A stretch of DNA of 64,000 nucleotides from Streptomyces ferrugineus (GTDB taxonomy: Bacteria; Actinomycetota; Actinomycetes; Streptomycetales; Streptomycetaceae). Under the pieces are notes generated by a model. The model did not search any database. It worked only from the letters and a program-made list of their open reading frames with translations, and was not told the origin of the DNA. The position numbers were made by a program, and so were the translations under genes. Shown here one piece after another: positions 1-8,097 of the stretch (its first letter is position 1; each line of letters begins with the position of its first letter). The stretch lies in NCBI RefSeq assembly GCF_015160855.1, contig NZ_CP063373.1:310001-374000 (forward strand), read 5' to 3'.

Positions 1-2
1 AC

Positions 3-2669
3 GACGGCCTCGTCGTCCTGGTGCTGGCGCCCGAGGCCTATCTGCCACTGCGTCAGGTGGGCGCGCAGTATCACGCGGCGGCCGAGGGGCTGTCCGCGGC
101 CGAGGAGATCTTCGAGGTGCTGGAGACGCCGACGCCGACGTCGGGCACGGCAGCCGTGCCGGCGGGAGCGGTGACGTTCGAGGGCGTCTCGGTCCGCTAC
201 CCCACCCGCTCCGCCGACGCTGTGTCGGGTGCGTCCTTCACCATCGAGCCCGGGGAGACGGTCGCGCTCGTCGGGCCGAGCGGTGCGGGCAAGTCGACGT
301 TGCTGAACGTGCTGTTGGGCTTTGTGCGGCCCACGGACGGGCGGGTGCTGGTCGGGGGAGTCGATCTCACCGAGCTCGACCTGGAGGAATGGCGCTCGCG
401 GATCGCCTGGGTGCCGCAGCGGCCCCACCTGTACGCCGGGACGATCGCCGAGAACGTACGGCTGGCATGCCCCGACGCGGACGATGAGGCCGTACGGCGG
501 GCGCTGGCGGACGCCGGGGCGCTGGAGTTCGTGGACGCGCTGCCCGAGGGCGTCGACACCGTGCTGGGTGAGGAAGGGGTCGGGCTGTCGGCGGGGCAGC
601 GGCAGCGGCTCGCGCTGGCCCGGGCGTTCCTCGCGGACCGGCCGGTGCTGCTGCTCGACGAGCCGACGGCCGCGCTCGACGGGGCCACCGAGGCCGAGGT
701 CGTCGACGCCGTGCGCAGACTCGCCGTGGGGCGGACGGTGCTGCTGGTGGTGCATCGGCCGGCGTTGCTGGGCGTGGCGGACCGGGTGGTGCGGCTTGCC
801 GAGGCCGAGACGCCCGAGGCCCTGCCCAAGACGGCCGTCGACCGTTCCACCAAGAGGGAAGGGCACGGGCGTGCCGCTTCTGAGGACGCCGAGGCCGCAC
901 CTGTCGCGGCTGCGGACGGGCGTGGTGTCCTCTCCCGCGTCCGCGCCATGTCCGGTCCCCGGCGTGGCCGTCTCGCCCTCGCCCTGCTGCTGGGGAGCCT
1001 CGCGCTCGGCAGTGCCGTCGGGCTCATGGCCACCTCCGGGTGGCTCATCTCACGGGCCTCGCAGCAGCCGCCCGTGCTCTATCTGATGGTGGCCGTGACG
1101 GCGACGCGGGCCTTCGGCATCGGGCGGGCCGTGTTCCGGTACGCCGAGCGGCTGGTGTCGCACGACGCGGTGCTGAGGATGCTGGCCGATACCCGGGTCG
1201 CCGTCTACCGGCGGCTGGAGCGGCTGGCACCCGCCGGGCTGCGCCGTACGCGCCGGGGCGACCTGCTGTCGAGGCTCGTCGCCGATGTGGACGCGCTGCA
1301 GGACTACTGGCTGCGCTGGCTGCTGCCCACGGCCGCCGCGGCCGTCGTGTCCGCGGGCGCCGTCGGCTTCACCGCCTGGCTGCTGCCCGAGGCCAGTGCC
1401 GTGCTCGCGGTCGGCCTGCTGGCGGCCGGGGCCGGAGTCCCGCTCATCACGGCCGCCGTCGCCCGCCGCGCCGAACACCGGCTGGCCCCTGCCCGAGGCG
1501 CCCTCGCGACCCGTGTGACGGATCTGCTCACCGGCACCGCGGAGCTGACCGTCGCCGGCGCGCTGCCCGGCCGTGCGGCCCAGGCGCGGCGGGCCGACGG
1601 GGCGCTCACCAGGATCGCCTCACGGGCCGCCGCCGCGACGGCGCTCGGCGATGGGCTCACCGCGCTGATCTCCGGGCTCACCGTCGCCGCCACCGCCCTC
1701 GTGGGCGCCCAGGCGGTCTCCGACGGGCGGCTGAGCGGCGTGACCATGGCCGTCGTCGTCCTCACCCCGCTGGCCGCCTTCGAGGCCGTCCTGGGGCTGC
1801 CGCTCGCCGTGCAGTACCGGCAGCGGGTCGGCAGGAGCGCCGAGCGCGTGTACGAGGTGCTGGACGCGCCCGAGCCCGTACGGGAGCCGGAGCGCCCCCG
1901 GCAGGCGCCCGCGTCGCCCTTCCCGGTCGCCGTGCGGGGCCTGACCGCCCGTCACGCGGGCCAGGACCGGGACGCGCTCGCCGGTCTCGACCTGACCCTG
2001 GAGGAGGGCCGCCGGATCGCCGTCGTCGGTCCGTCCGGGTCCGGCAAGACGACGCTGGCGCAGGTGATGCTGCGCTTCCTGGACACGGACGCGGGCTCGT
2101 ACACGCTGGGCGGCGTCGACGCGTACGCGCTGGACGGCGACGACGTGCGGCGGCTCGTCGGGCTGTGCGCGCAGGACGCGCACCTCTTCGACAGCTCCGT
2201 GCGCGAGAACCTGCTCCTCGCCAAGAAGGACGCCACCGAGGCGGAACTGCGCGACGCCCTCAAGCGCGCCAGGCTGCTGGACTGGGCCGACGGCCTGCCC
2301 GACGGGCTGGACACACTGGTGGGCGAGCACGGGGCGCGGCTGTCGGGCGGGCAGCGGCAGCGGCTGGCGCTCGCACGTGCGTTGCTGGCCGACTTTCCCG
2401 TCCTGGTCCTCGACGAGCCCGCCGAGCATCTCGACCTGCCCACCGCCGACGCCCTCACCGCCGACCTGCTGGCCGCCACGGAGGGCCGTACGACACTGCT
2501 CATCACCCACCGTCTGGCCGGGCTGGAGGCGGTGGACGAGGTGGTCGTCCTGGCGGAGGGGCGTGTGGTGCAGCGGGGGCCGTTCGCGGAGCTGGCCACC
2601 GTGGACGGGCCGTTGCGGGGGATGGTGGAGCGTGAGGAGGCGGCGGATCTGCTCGTGGGGGCGCCGTAG
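3..2669 (+). CDS. cydCD: CydDC-type thiol/haem ABC exporter, fused, 5' end missing
   Basis: This is the C-terminal 888 residues of a fused CydD-CydC ABC exporter; the frame is open to the left edge, so the first transmembrane domain lies outside the window. The first nucleotide-binding domain has Walker A GPSGAGKST, signature LSAGQRQR and Walker B VLLLDEPTAALD. A second transmembrane region follows (about residues 315-600, including ATSGWLISRASQQPP). The second ATPase has GPSGSGKTT, LSGGQRQR and VLVLDEPAEHLD. CydDC exports reductants (cysteine/glutathione; haem has also been proposed) and is needed to assemble cytochrome bd oxidase. Actinobacteria often carry the two half-transporters as one chain downstream of cydAB, which would lie just left of the window. 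Confidence 0.93.
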   Translation, partial: DGLVVLVLAPEAYLPLRQVGAQYHAAAEGLSAAEEIFEVLETPTPTSGTAAVPAGAVTFEGVSVRYPTRSADAVSGASFTIEPGETVALVGPSGAGKSTLLNVLLGFVRPTDGRVLVGGVDLTELDLEEWRSRIAWVPQRPHLYAGTIAENVRLACPDADDEAVRRALADAGALEFVDALPEGVDTVLGEEGVGLSAGQRQRLALARAFLADRPVLLLDEPTAALDGATEAEVVDAVRRLAVGRTVLLVVHRPALLGVADRVVRLAEAETPEALPKTAVDRSTKREGHGRAASEDAEAAPVAAADGRGVLSRVRAMSGPRRGRLALALLLGSLALGSAVGLMATSGWLISRASQQPPVLYLMVAVTATRAFGIGRAVFRYAERLVSHDAVLRMLADTRVAVYRRLERLAPAGLRRTRRGDLLSRLVADVDALQDYWLRWLLPTAAAAVVSAGAVGFTAWLLPEASAVLAVGLLAAGAGVPLITAAVARRAEHRLAPARGALATRVTDLLTGTAELTVAGALPGRAAQARRADGALTRIASRAAAATALGDGLTALISGLTVAATALVGAQAVSDGRLSGVTMAVVVLTPLAAFEAVLGLPLAVQYRQRVGRSAERVYEVLDAPEPVREPERPRQAPASPFPVAVRGLTARHAGQDRDALAGLDLTLEEGRRIAVVGPSGSGKTTLAQVMLRFLDTDAGSYTLGGVDAYALDGDDVRRLVGLCAQDAHLFDSSVRENLLLAKKDATEAELRDALKRARLLDWADGLPDGLDTLVGEHGARLSGGQRQRLALARALLADFPVLVLDEPAEHLDLPTADALTADLLAATEGRTTLLITHRLAGLEAVDEVVVLAEGRVVQRGPFAELATVDGPLRGMVEREEAADLLVGAP

Positions 2670-2813
2670 CTCCCGCGTCCCGCATGGATCGGCCCCGCGG
2701 CGTCCTCGCCGCTGCTCGCGTCAACAGCGGTACTGACCCGTCCGCAGCAACACGTCCCCCAGGCGTACGCCCTGAACGGGCTCCCGGCCCCACCGCACGC
2801 CAGGATCGCTGGC

Positions 2814-3878
2814 ATGCGTTCACATTGCCGTCGGTTCCTGGTCGTTCCGGCACTGCTGTGTGCGCTCACCCTGCTCATGGCCCGGCCCGCCGGCGCCGTC
2901 GGTGACGGAGAGGACATAGGGGTCGGGGACGACCTGGGGCTGAGCGGGCAGGTCGTGCGGCTCTACGCGGACGCGGCGCGGGCGACGGAGCGGTATGAGA
3001 CGGGGCGGCAGGAGGCCGAGGGGCAGCGCGCGGAGGCGCAGCGGATCGAGGCGCTGCTCGACCGTGAGCGGCGGGAGATCGGCGTGCTGCGTGAGGACCT
3101 GGGCCGGATCGCCCGGGCCCAGTACCGCACCAGCGGCGGGATGCCGCTGACCGCGCAGCTCATCCTCGCGTCGAGCCCGGAGCAGCTGATGCGCGGTCAG
3201 CAGGTGTTCTCGCAGACGAACATGGCGGTCAACAACGCCATCGAGAAGAGCCGTCGTGCTGAGGCCCAGCTCGTCAAGGACGAGGCCAAGGCCGCGGCGG
3301 CGTGGCGGAGGCTGGAGAAGCGCAACGCCGAGCTCGCCGAGCTGAAGAGGGACATCGAGGAGAAGCTCGAAGCGGCGCGGTGGCAGTTGCAGGGGCAGGC
3401 CGACGCCTCAGTGGCCGCCGGCTCCTGCCCCGGTGCAGTCCGGATCGACCGGAAGCAGAAGAAGTTCACCAGCGCTTGGGTCGCGCCGCTGAAGTCCTAC
3501 GAGCTGTCCGCCGCGTTCGGCAGCGGCGGACAGCGCTGGGCGAACCGGCACACCGGGCAGGACTTCGCGGTGCCGATCGGCACGCCGGTGCGGGCGGTCG
3601 GCGACGGACGCGTGGTCAAGGTGTCGTGCGGAGGCGCCTTCGGCATGGAGGTCGTCGTCGGGCACACGGACGGCTACTACACGCAGTACGCCCACCTAGC
3701 CTCCGTAGCCGTCGACCAGGGCGAGCGGGTCGACGCCGGGCAGTGGATCGGCCAGTCCGGCACGACCGGCAACTCCACCGGCCCGCATCTGCACTTCGAG
3801 GCCCGGATCACCCCGGAGATGGGATCGGCGGTGGACCCGGTGCCGTGGCTGACGGAGCGGGGGGTGCAACTCGGGTAG
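2814..3878 (+). CDS. Secreted M23 (LytM) family peptidoglycan endopeptidase
   Basis: The 354-residue product has a signal peptide (RRFLVV start, cleavage near ARPAGA), a long Arg/Glu-rich coiled coil (about 60-200) resembling cell-division hydrolase regulators, and a C-terminal M23 domain. The zinc motif HTGQDF and the HLHFE motif (in GPHLHFEARI) are present, so the domain is probably active. It should cut peptide cross-links in the wall outside the membrane. The start ATG is followed at once by the signal peptide. It converges on the HAD gene with only 15 bases between stops. The peptidoglycan substrate is a family inference. Confidence 0.88.
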   Translation: MRSHCRRFLVVPALLCALTLLMARPAGAVGDGEDIGVGDDLGLSGQVVRLYADAARATERYETGRQEAEGQRAEAQRIEALLDRERREIGVLREDLGRIARAQYRTSGGMPLTAQLILASSPEQLMRGQQVFSQTNMAVNNAIEKSRRAEAQLVKDEAKAAAAWRRLEKRNAELAELKRDIEEKLEAARWQLQGQADASVAAGSCPGAVRIDRKQKKFTSAWVAPLKSYELSAAFGSGGQRWANRHTGQDFAVPIGTPVRAVGDGRVVKVSCGGAFGMEVVVGHTDGYYTQYAHLASVAVDQGERVDAGQWIGQSGTTGNSTGPHLHFEARITPEMGSAVDPVPWLTERGVQLG

Positions 3879-3893
3879 GCCCGGGCGGAGGCC

Positions 3894-4763
3894 CTAGCGT
3901 CGTTCCGCCACGATCTGCTCGATCACGACCGCGACCCCGTCGTCGTTGTTGGCGACCGTGCGGCCCGACGCGGCGGCGATCACATCCGGGTGTGCGTTGC
4001 CCATCGCGTAGGACTGACCCGCCCACGTCAGCATCTCGACGTCGTTGGGCATGTCCCCGAAGGCCACGACCTCCTCGTGCGAGATACCGCGCTCGGCGCA
4101 GCACAGGGCCAGCGTGCTGGCCTTGGAGACGCCGGGGCCGCTGATCTCCAGCAGGGCGCTGGGGCTGGAGCGGGTGACGTTGGCGCGGTCGCCGATGGCG
4201 AGGCGGGCGAGGTTGAGGAAGGCGTCGGGGTCGAGCGTGGGGTGGTAGCTGAGGATCTTGAGCACCGGCTCGTCGGCGCCGGGCGCGTCCGGCGCCAGGA
4301 GGTCCTCGGCCGGCGCGAGCTCGTCCGGTATCTCCATGTGCAGCTTGGGATAGTCCGGCTCCTGGTAGAAGCCGTACGTCTGCTCCACCGCGTACACCGT
4401 GCCCGGCGCCGCCTCACGCAGCAGCCCCACCGCCTCCAGCGCGTTCTCCCGCGCCAGCTCCCGCACCTTCACGAACCGGTGGGCGCCGGGGCCACCGTGC
4501 AGGTCGACCACCGCTGCGCCGTTGCCGCAGATCGCGAGGCCGTGACCGTGGACGTGGTCACTGACGACATCCATCCAGCGCGCCGGGCGGCCGGTGACGA
4601 AGAACACCTCGATGCCCGCCTCCTCGGCGGCGGCCAGCGCGGCGACCGTGCGCGGGGAGACGGACTTGTCGTCCCGCAGCAGGGTGCCGTCCAGGTCAGT
4701 GGCGATGAGCCGGGGGCGCACTGCGGCGGCCGGGTTCCGGGGCTGTCGAATCGCTGAGGTCAC
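3894..4763 (-). CDS. HAD-superfamily Cof-type phosphatase
   Basis: A 289-residue Cof/YidA-like HAD hydrolase. Motif I is ATDLDGTLL; the terminal motif GDMPNDVEM supplies the Mg-binding aspartates. The GTG at 4763 is preferred over the upstream ATG at 4781 because GGGAGAA lies seven bases ahead of it. Family members dephosphorylate small phosphorylated metabolites; the substrate here cannot be read from sequence. A second Cof-type gene lies at 15399-16217. Confidence 0.85.
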   Translation of the reverse strand: MTSAIRQPRNPAAAVRPRLIATDLDGTLLRDDKSVSPRTVAALAAAEEAGIEVFFVTGRPARWMDVVSDHVHGHGLAICGNGAAVVDLHGGPGAHRFVKVRELARENALEAVGLLREAAPGTVYAVEQTYGFYQEPDYPKLHMEIPDELAPAEDLLAPDAPGADEPVLKILSYHPTLDPDAFLNLARLAIGDRANVTRSSPSALLEISGPGVSKASTLALCCAERGISHEEVVAFGDMPNDVEMLTWAGQSYAMGNAHPDVIAAASGRTVANNDDGVAVVIEQIVAERR

Positions 4764-4909
4764 CGGGTCATTCTCCCGCATATGCCCGCACGACCGTGCG
4801 GCAGTCCGCACATCTGAGGCGGCACCTGAGGAGAAACCGCCCCTGAGATCACCGCCGACAGCCCTTTCACCAGTGCTGTCGACCTCCCCGACGCACTCTG
4901 CCGCCCCCC

Positions 4910-5812
4910 TCAGCCCAGCTGTGCCACCGCGTCCATGGCGATCTGCTCGAAGACCTTCTCGTCGGCCGCGAAGTCCGAGTCGGGAATCGGCCAGTGGACC
5001 ACGATCTCGGTGAATCCGAGCTCCTGATAGCGCCCCGCGAAGTCCACGAACGCATCGAGGGACTCCAGCGGACGGCCGCGGTCCGGAGTGAATCCGGTGA
5101 GCAGAACCTTGTCGAGCCCGGCCATGTCCCGGCCGAGCGCCGCGCAGGCGTCGGCCAGCTTCTCGGCCTGTCCTTGAATGGCTTGAAGCGCCTGCTCAGG
5201 GGTGCCGCTGTCGTTCACCTTCTTGTCCCCCGTGGTCACCCAGGCCTGCCCGTACTGCGCCGCCAGCCGCAGCCCGCGCGGCCCGGTCGCGGCCACCGCG
5301 AAGGGCAGCCGGGGACGCTGCACACAGCCCGGGATGTTGCGCGCCTCGTGCGCCGAGTAGAAGTCGCCCTCGTACGACACCGAGTCCTCGGTCAGCAGCC
5401 GGTCCAGCAGCGTGACGAACTCGCCGAACCGGTCGGCACGCTCGCGCGGGGTCCACGGCTCATGGCCGAGCGCGGTGGCGTCGAAGCCGGTGCCGCCGGC
5501 GCCGATACCGAGCGTGACCCGCCCGTCCGAGATGTCGTCGAGGGAGACCAGCTCCTTGGCGAGGGTCACCGGATGCCGGAAGTTCGGCGAGGTCACCAGC
5601 GTGCCCAGCCGCAGCTGATCGGTGACGGCCGCCGCGGCGGTCAGCGTCGGCACGGCACCGAACCAGGGGTCGTCCCGGAAGCTGCGCCAGGACAGGTGGT
5701 CGTAGGTGTACGCGGTGTGGAAGCCGAGCTGCTCCGCGTGCTGCCATGCCTTGCGACCTCCCTCGGACCAGCGGCGGTACGGAAGGATCACGGTGCTCAG
5801 GCGCAAACTCAT
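4910..5812 (-). CDS. LLM-class (luciferase-like) flavin/F420-dependent oxidoreductase
   Basis: A 300-residue luciferase-like monooxygenase of the TIM-barrel family, with typical [15 protein letters not shown] and [13 protein letters not shown] segments near residues 75-110. Actinobacterial members use F420 or FMN; the substrate is unknown. The gene stands alone, with a parS site just upstream of its start. Confidence 0.85.
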   Translation of the reverse strand: MSLRLSTVILPYRRWSEGGRKAWQHAEQLGFHTAYTYDHLSWRSFRDDPWFGAVPTLTAAAAVTDQLRLGTLVTSPNFRHPVTLAKELVSLDDISDGRVTLGIGAGGTGFDATALGHEPWTPRERADRFGEFVTLLDRLLTEDSVSYEGDFYSAHEARNIPGCVQRPRLPFAVAATGPRGLRLAAQYGQAWVTTGDKKVNDSGTPEQALQAIQGQAEKLADACAALGRDMAGLDKVLLTGFTPDRGRPLESLDAFVDFAGRYQELGFTEIVVHWPIPDSDFAADEKVFEQIAMDAVAQLG

Positions 5813-5837
5813 GCGTCGAGCCTATGCGGCCGAATGG

Positions 5838-5851
5838 GTTTCACGTGAAAC
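5838..5851. other. parS centromere site (perfect 14-bp core)
   Basis: GTTTCACGTGAAAC is a perfect palindrome identical to the core of the Streptomyces parS consensus. It lies in the short gap between two minus-strand genes. parS sites load ParB and cluster around oriC, so this also indicates position on the chromosome. The flanking base departs from the 16-bp consensus on the left (G instead of T). Confidence 0.9.
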
Positions 5852-5853
5852 AG

Positions 5854-6300
5854 TCACCGCACGCGGCTGCTCAGCCACGGGCTGAGGCTGAGCATCGGCA
5901 TGAACTCCCGGTGGGTACGGTCGCCGGGCAGCGGCACGATCAGGAAGTAGCCCGGCGGGAAGCGGCGCGCCTTGACATGGGCGAGGCCGTCGAAGAGGGA
6001 GCGCAGGAAGGCGGGTACGTCGTCGCGCCGGACATCGGGGCATTCGACGCCCTCGACAGTGATCAGCGCGTCGTCCTCCGGGAAGATCCGCACGCTCACC
6101 CGGGGCGAACCGCCCAGCTCGACGTATGCCTCATGGGGCAGCGAGCCGTCCGGGTCCGTGGTGACGCCGACGCCCGCGGCGCTGCGGCGGGAGGTCTGGT
6201 CGGCGCCGATGTCGTGGCTCACCTCGATCTCACGGCCGTATTCGGCGGCGAGAGCGCGGAGTGCGGTGACGGCGGCTTCGGTGGTGGGGAATTGGTCCAT
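5854..6300 (-). CDS. Conserved hypothetical protein (immunity/Imm-like fold not established)
   Basis: A 148-residue cytoplasmic protein with no signal or membrane segment. The start at MDQFPTTEAAV (6300) is preferred because residues upstream of it look non-coding. It shows alternating hydrophobic strands (VSVRIFPEDDALITVEGV) and a Trp/Ser C-terminus, but no motif I can assign. It lies between a parS site and kptA. Function unknown. Confidence 0.7.
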   Translation of the reverse strand: MDQFPTTEAAVTALRALAAEYGREIEVSHDIGADQTSRRSAAGVGVTTDPDGSLPHEAYVELGGSPRVSVRIFPEDDALITVEGVECPDVRRDDVPAFLRSLFDGLAHVKARRFPPGYFLIVPLPGDRTHREFMPMLSLSPWLSSRVR

Positions 6301-6360
6301 ACCACCGATCATGCCGGAAGCGGCCCGGTTCGACACGGAGAAGGCGCGACTCCCGGACGG

Positions 6361-6420
6361 GCGATCAGTGCGAGTGGGGAATCAGCGCGAGTCGGGAATC
6401 AGCGCGAGTCGGGAATCAAT
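6361..6420. repeat. 17-bp tandem repeat at the 3' end of kptA
   Basis: Two exact copies of GGGAATCAGCGCGAGTC (6377-6393 and 6394-6410), followed by a partial copy and preceded by a degenerate one. The array runs from the intergenic space into the last bases of kptA. Confidence 0.85.
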
Positions 6421-6964
6421 CTGAACCGGGAAAGCGCAGGTACTCCGGCGGTACCGCCTTCGTCAGCCACACCCCGTTCGCGCTGACGTGGAAGACGTGG
6501 CCGTCCCGGTGCATGGCTCCGGTGTCCACGGAGAGCACCACCGGGCGGCCGCGCCGGGCGCCGACCCGGGTCGCGGTCTCGCGGTCGGCCGAGAGGTGCA
6601 CGTCGTGCCTGTTCATGGCCCGGAGGCCGGCGCTGCGGATCGCGTCCAGATTGCGGGCCACGGTGCCGTGGTAGAGGTACGGCGGCGGCGTCGCCGGGGG
6701 CAGTCCGAGGTCGACATCGATGCTGTGCCCCTGGCTGGCGCGGATCCGCGTGCCCTCGATCGCGAAGCGCTTCTTGTCGTTGGCGGCGACCACATGGTCC
6801 AGCTCGTCCCGGGTGAACCTGAATCCATGCGCGGCCGCGGCGGCGATGAGCGTGTCGATCTCGATCCAGCCGCCCTCGTCGAGCGTCAGCCCGATGCGCT
6901 CGGGTCGGTGACGCAGGTGCTTCGAGAGATACTTCGACACCTTCACGGTGCGTCTTTCGTCCAT
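6416..6964 (-). CDS. kptA: RNA 2'-phosphotransferase (Tpt1/KptA family)
   Basis: A 182-residue KptA. The family transfers an internal RNA 2'-phosphate to NAD+, giving ADP-ribose 1'',2''-cyclic phosphate. Visible family signatures are SKYLSKHLRHRPE near the N-terminus (the first catalytic Arg and His), YHGT in the middle, and HLSADRETA. The start MDERRTVKVSKYLS at 6964 matches the usual family N-terminus. The bacterial role is unsettled because tRNA splicing does not generate the 2'-phosphate there; RNA repair or ADP-ribosylation is likely. Confidence 0.92.
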   Translation of the reverse strand: MDERRTVKVSKYLSKHLRHRPERIGLTLDEGGWIEIDTLIAAAAAHGFRFTRDELDHVVAANDKKRFAIEGTRIRASQGHSIDVDLGLPPATPPPYLYHGTVARNLDAIRSAGLRAMNRHDVHLSADRETATRVGARRGRPVVLSVDTGAMHRDGHVFHVSANGVWLTKAVPPEYLRFPGSD

Positions 6965-7039
6965 GCCACCAGACTGCGGGAGCGACACGAATCACGCGAA
7001 CGATTTCGCTTCCGATGTTTGATCCACAACCAAGTGCGG

Positions 7040-7073
7040 TTATCCACAGGGGAATTGGCGATTCTGTGGACAA
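7040..7073. other. Pair of facing DnaA boxes
   Basis: TTATCCACA (7040-7048) and, 16 bases on, TGTGGACAA (7065-7073, TTGTCCACA on the other strand). Both match DnaA-box consensus perfectly. They lie between kptA and the end of the MerR gene. Confidence 0.65.
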
Positions 7074-7085
7074 CGAGCCGCCGCC

Positions 7086-8039
7086 TCAAGGGGTTTCGTC
7101 AAGATCAGCTGATGAGCTGTGATTTGCGGCGAGCCGGTCCAAGGACCGGGCCCGCAGCTCCCGTTCAGCCGCCAGCGCGATGAACGCCGCAGCCTGCTCC
7201 CGACCAACCAGGGCCTCGACAGCCCGCATTGTCTCCGCGGGGATCGGTACATTTCGAGAACTTTTACGGGGATCCGGCTCCTCGGCCGCGCCCAGGTGCC
7301 GGCGCAGGTGTCGCACCGCCAACCGGCGCATCGCACGGGCGAGTTCCGCGTCCATCGTGTGCTGGGCGAGCGGGCGCAGCCGTCGTACGAGAGAGGCCGC
7401 TTCGGCCGCCTCCGCCTCCGTCGGGCGATGCGGTCCGTCGAGGTAGCGGGCGAACACGTGCTCGGTGGTGAACTCCAGGAAGCGCGCGGCGATGTGCTCG
7501 ACCTGTCCCCTCAACTCCCTTAGGTGACCTGAGATCGCGGACAGCGGCACCCCGGCCGCGTGCAACTCGACCGCCACGGCCAGCTCTTGAGGGCTCGGCA
7601 CCACGAAGACGTCCGCGTCGTCGGGGACCGGCTCCAGTACGCCGAGCTCCACCGCCTCCGCCACGGCCGCGTCGTCCGGGGGGCCTCCGAAGCGCTCGTT
7701 CAGCTCGGCGCGTGAGATCCGCACCGCCTCCTCGTCGGTCCACGGCCCGTCCACCTCGGCAGCCAGGCCGAGCACCCCGCCCAGACCGCGGCCGGCGTCC
7801 CAGGCCTCCAGGAGCTCCTTGATGGAGGCCAGGGTGTAGCCGCGGTCGAGGAGATCGGCGATCTGGCGCAGGCGGACGAGATGGGTGTCCGAGTAGACGT
7901 TGGCGCGGCCACGGCGTTCGGGGCGGGGGAGCAGGCCCCGGTCCTGGTAGGCGCGGATGGTGCGGACGGTGGCACCGCTGCGGTGAGCGAGGTCCTCGAT
8001 CCGGTACGCGGACGGGGCCGGCCCGTCGGCCGAACTCAA
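7086..8039 (-). CDS. MerR-family transcriptional regulator
   Basis: A 317-residue regulator with an N-terminal MerR winged helix (about residues 12-80: YRIEDLAHRSGATVRTIRAY). The large C-terminal region (about 120-290) has no cysteine metal site, so a small organic effector is more likely than a metal. It ends close to the DnaA-box pair, and the hydrolase-SDR gene lies 58 bases upstream on the same strand. The target genes are not evident. Confidence 0.87.
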   Translation of the reverse strand: MSSADGPAPSAYRIEDLAHRSGATVRTIRAYQDRGLLPRPERRGRANVYSDTHLVRLRQIADLLDRGYTLASIKELLEAWDAGRGLGGVLGLAAEVDGPWTDEEAVRISRAELNERFGGPPDDAAVAEAVELGVLEPVPDDADVFVVPSPQELAVAVELHAAGVPLSAISGHLRELRGQVEHIAARFLEFTTEHVFARYLDGPHRPTEAEAAEAASLVRRLRPLAQHTMDAELARAMRRLAVRHLRRHLGAAEEPDPRKSSRNVPIPAETMRAVEALVGREQAAAFIALAAERELRARSLDRLAANHSSSADLDETP

Positions 8040-8097
8040 AGCCGTCGCTCCGTACCCACAGCGGTGGCTCCACCCGCACCCGTGCCTCCCGCCGCAC

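Noticed and set aside
1620..2510. Long open frames opposite and out of phase in cydCD and most other genes
   Set aside because: High GC leaves the alternative frames open. They lack start signals and normal third-position bias, and the intact domain motifs lie in the annotated frames.
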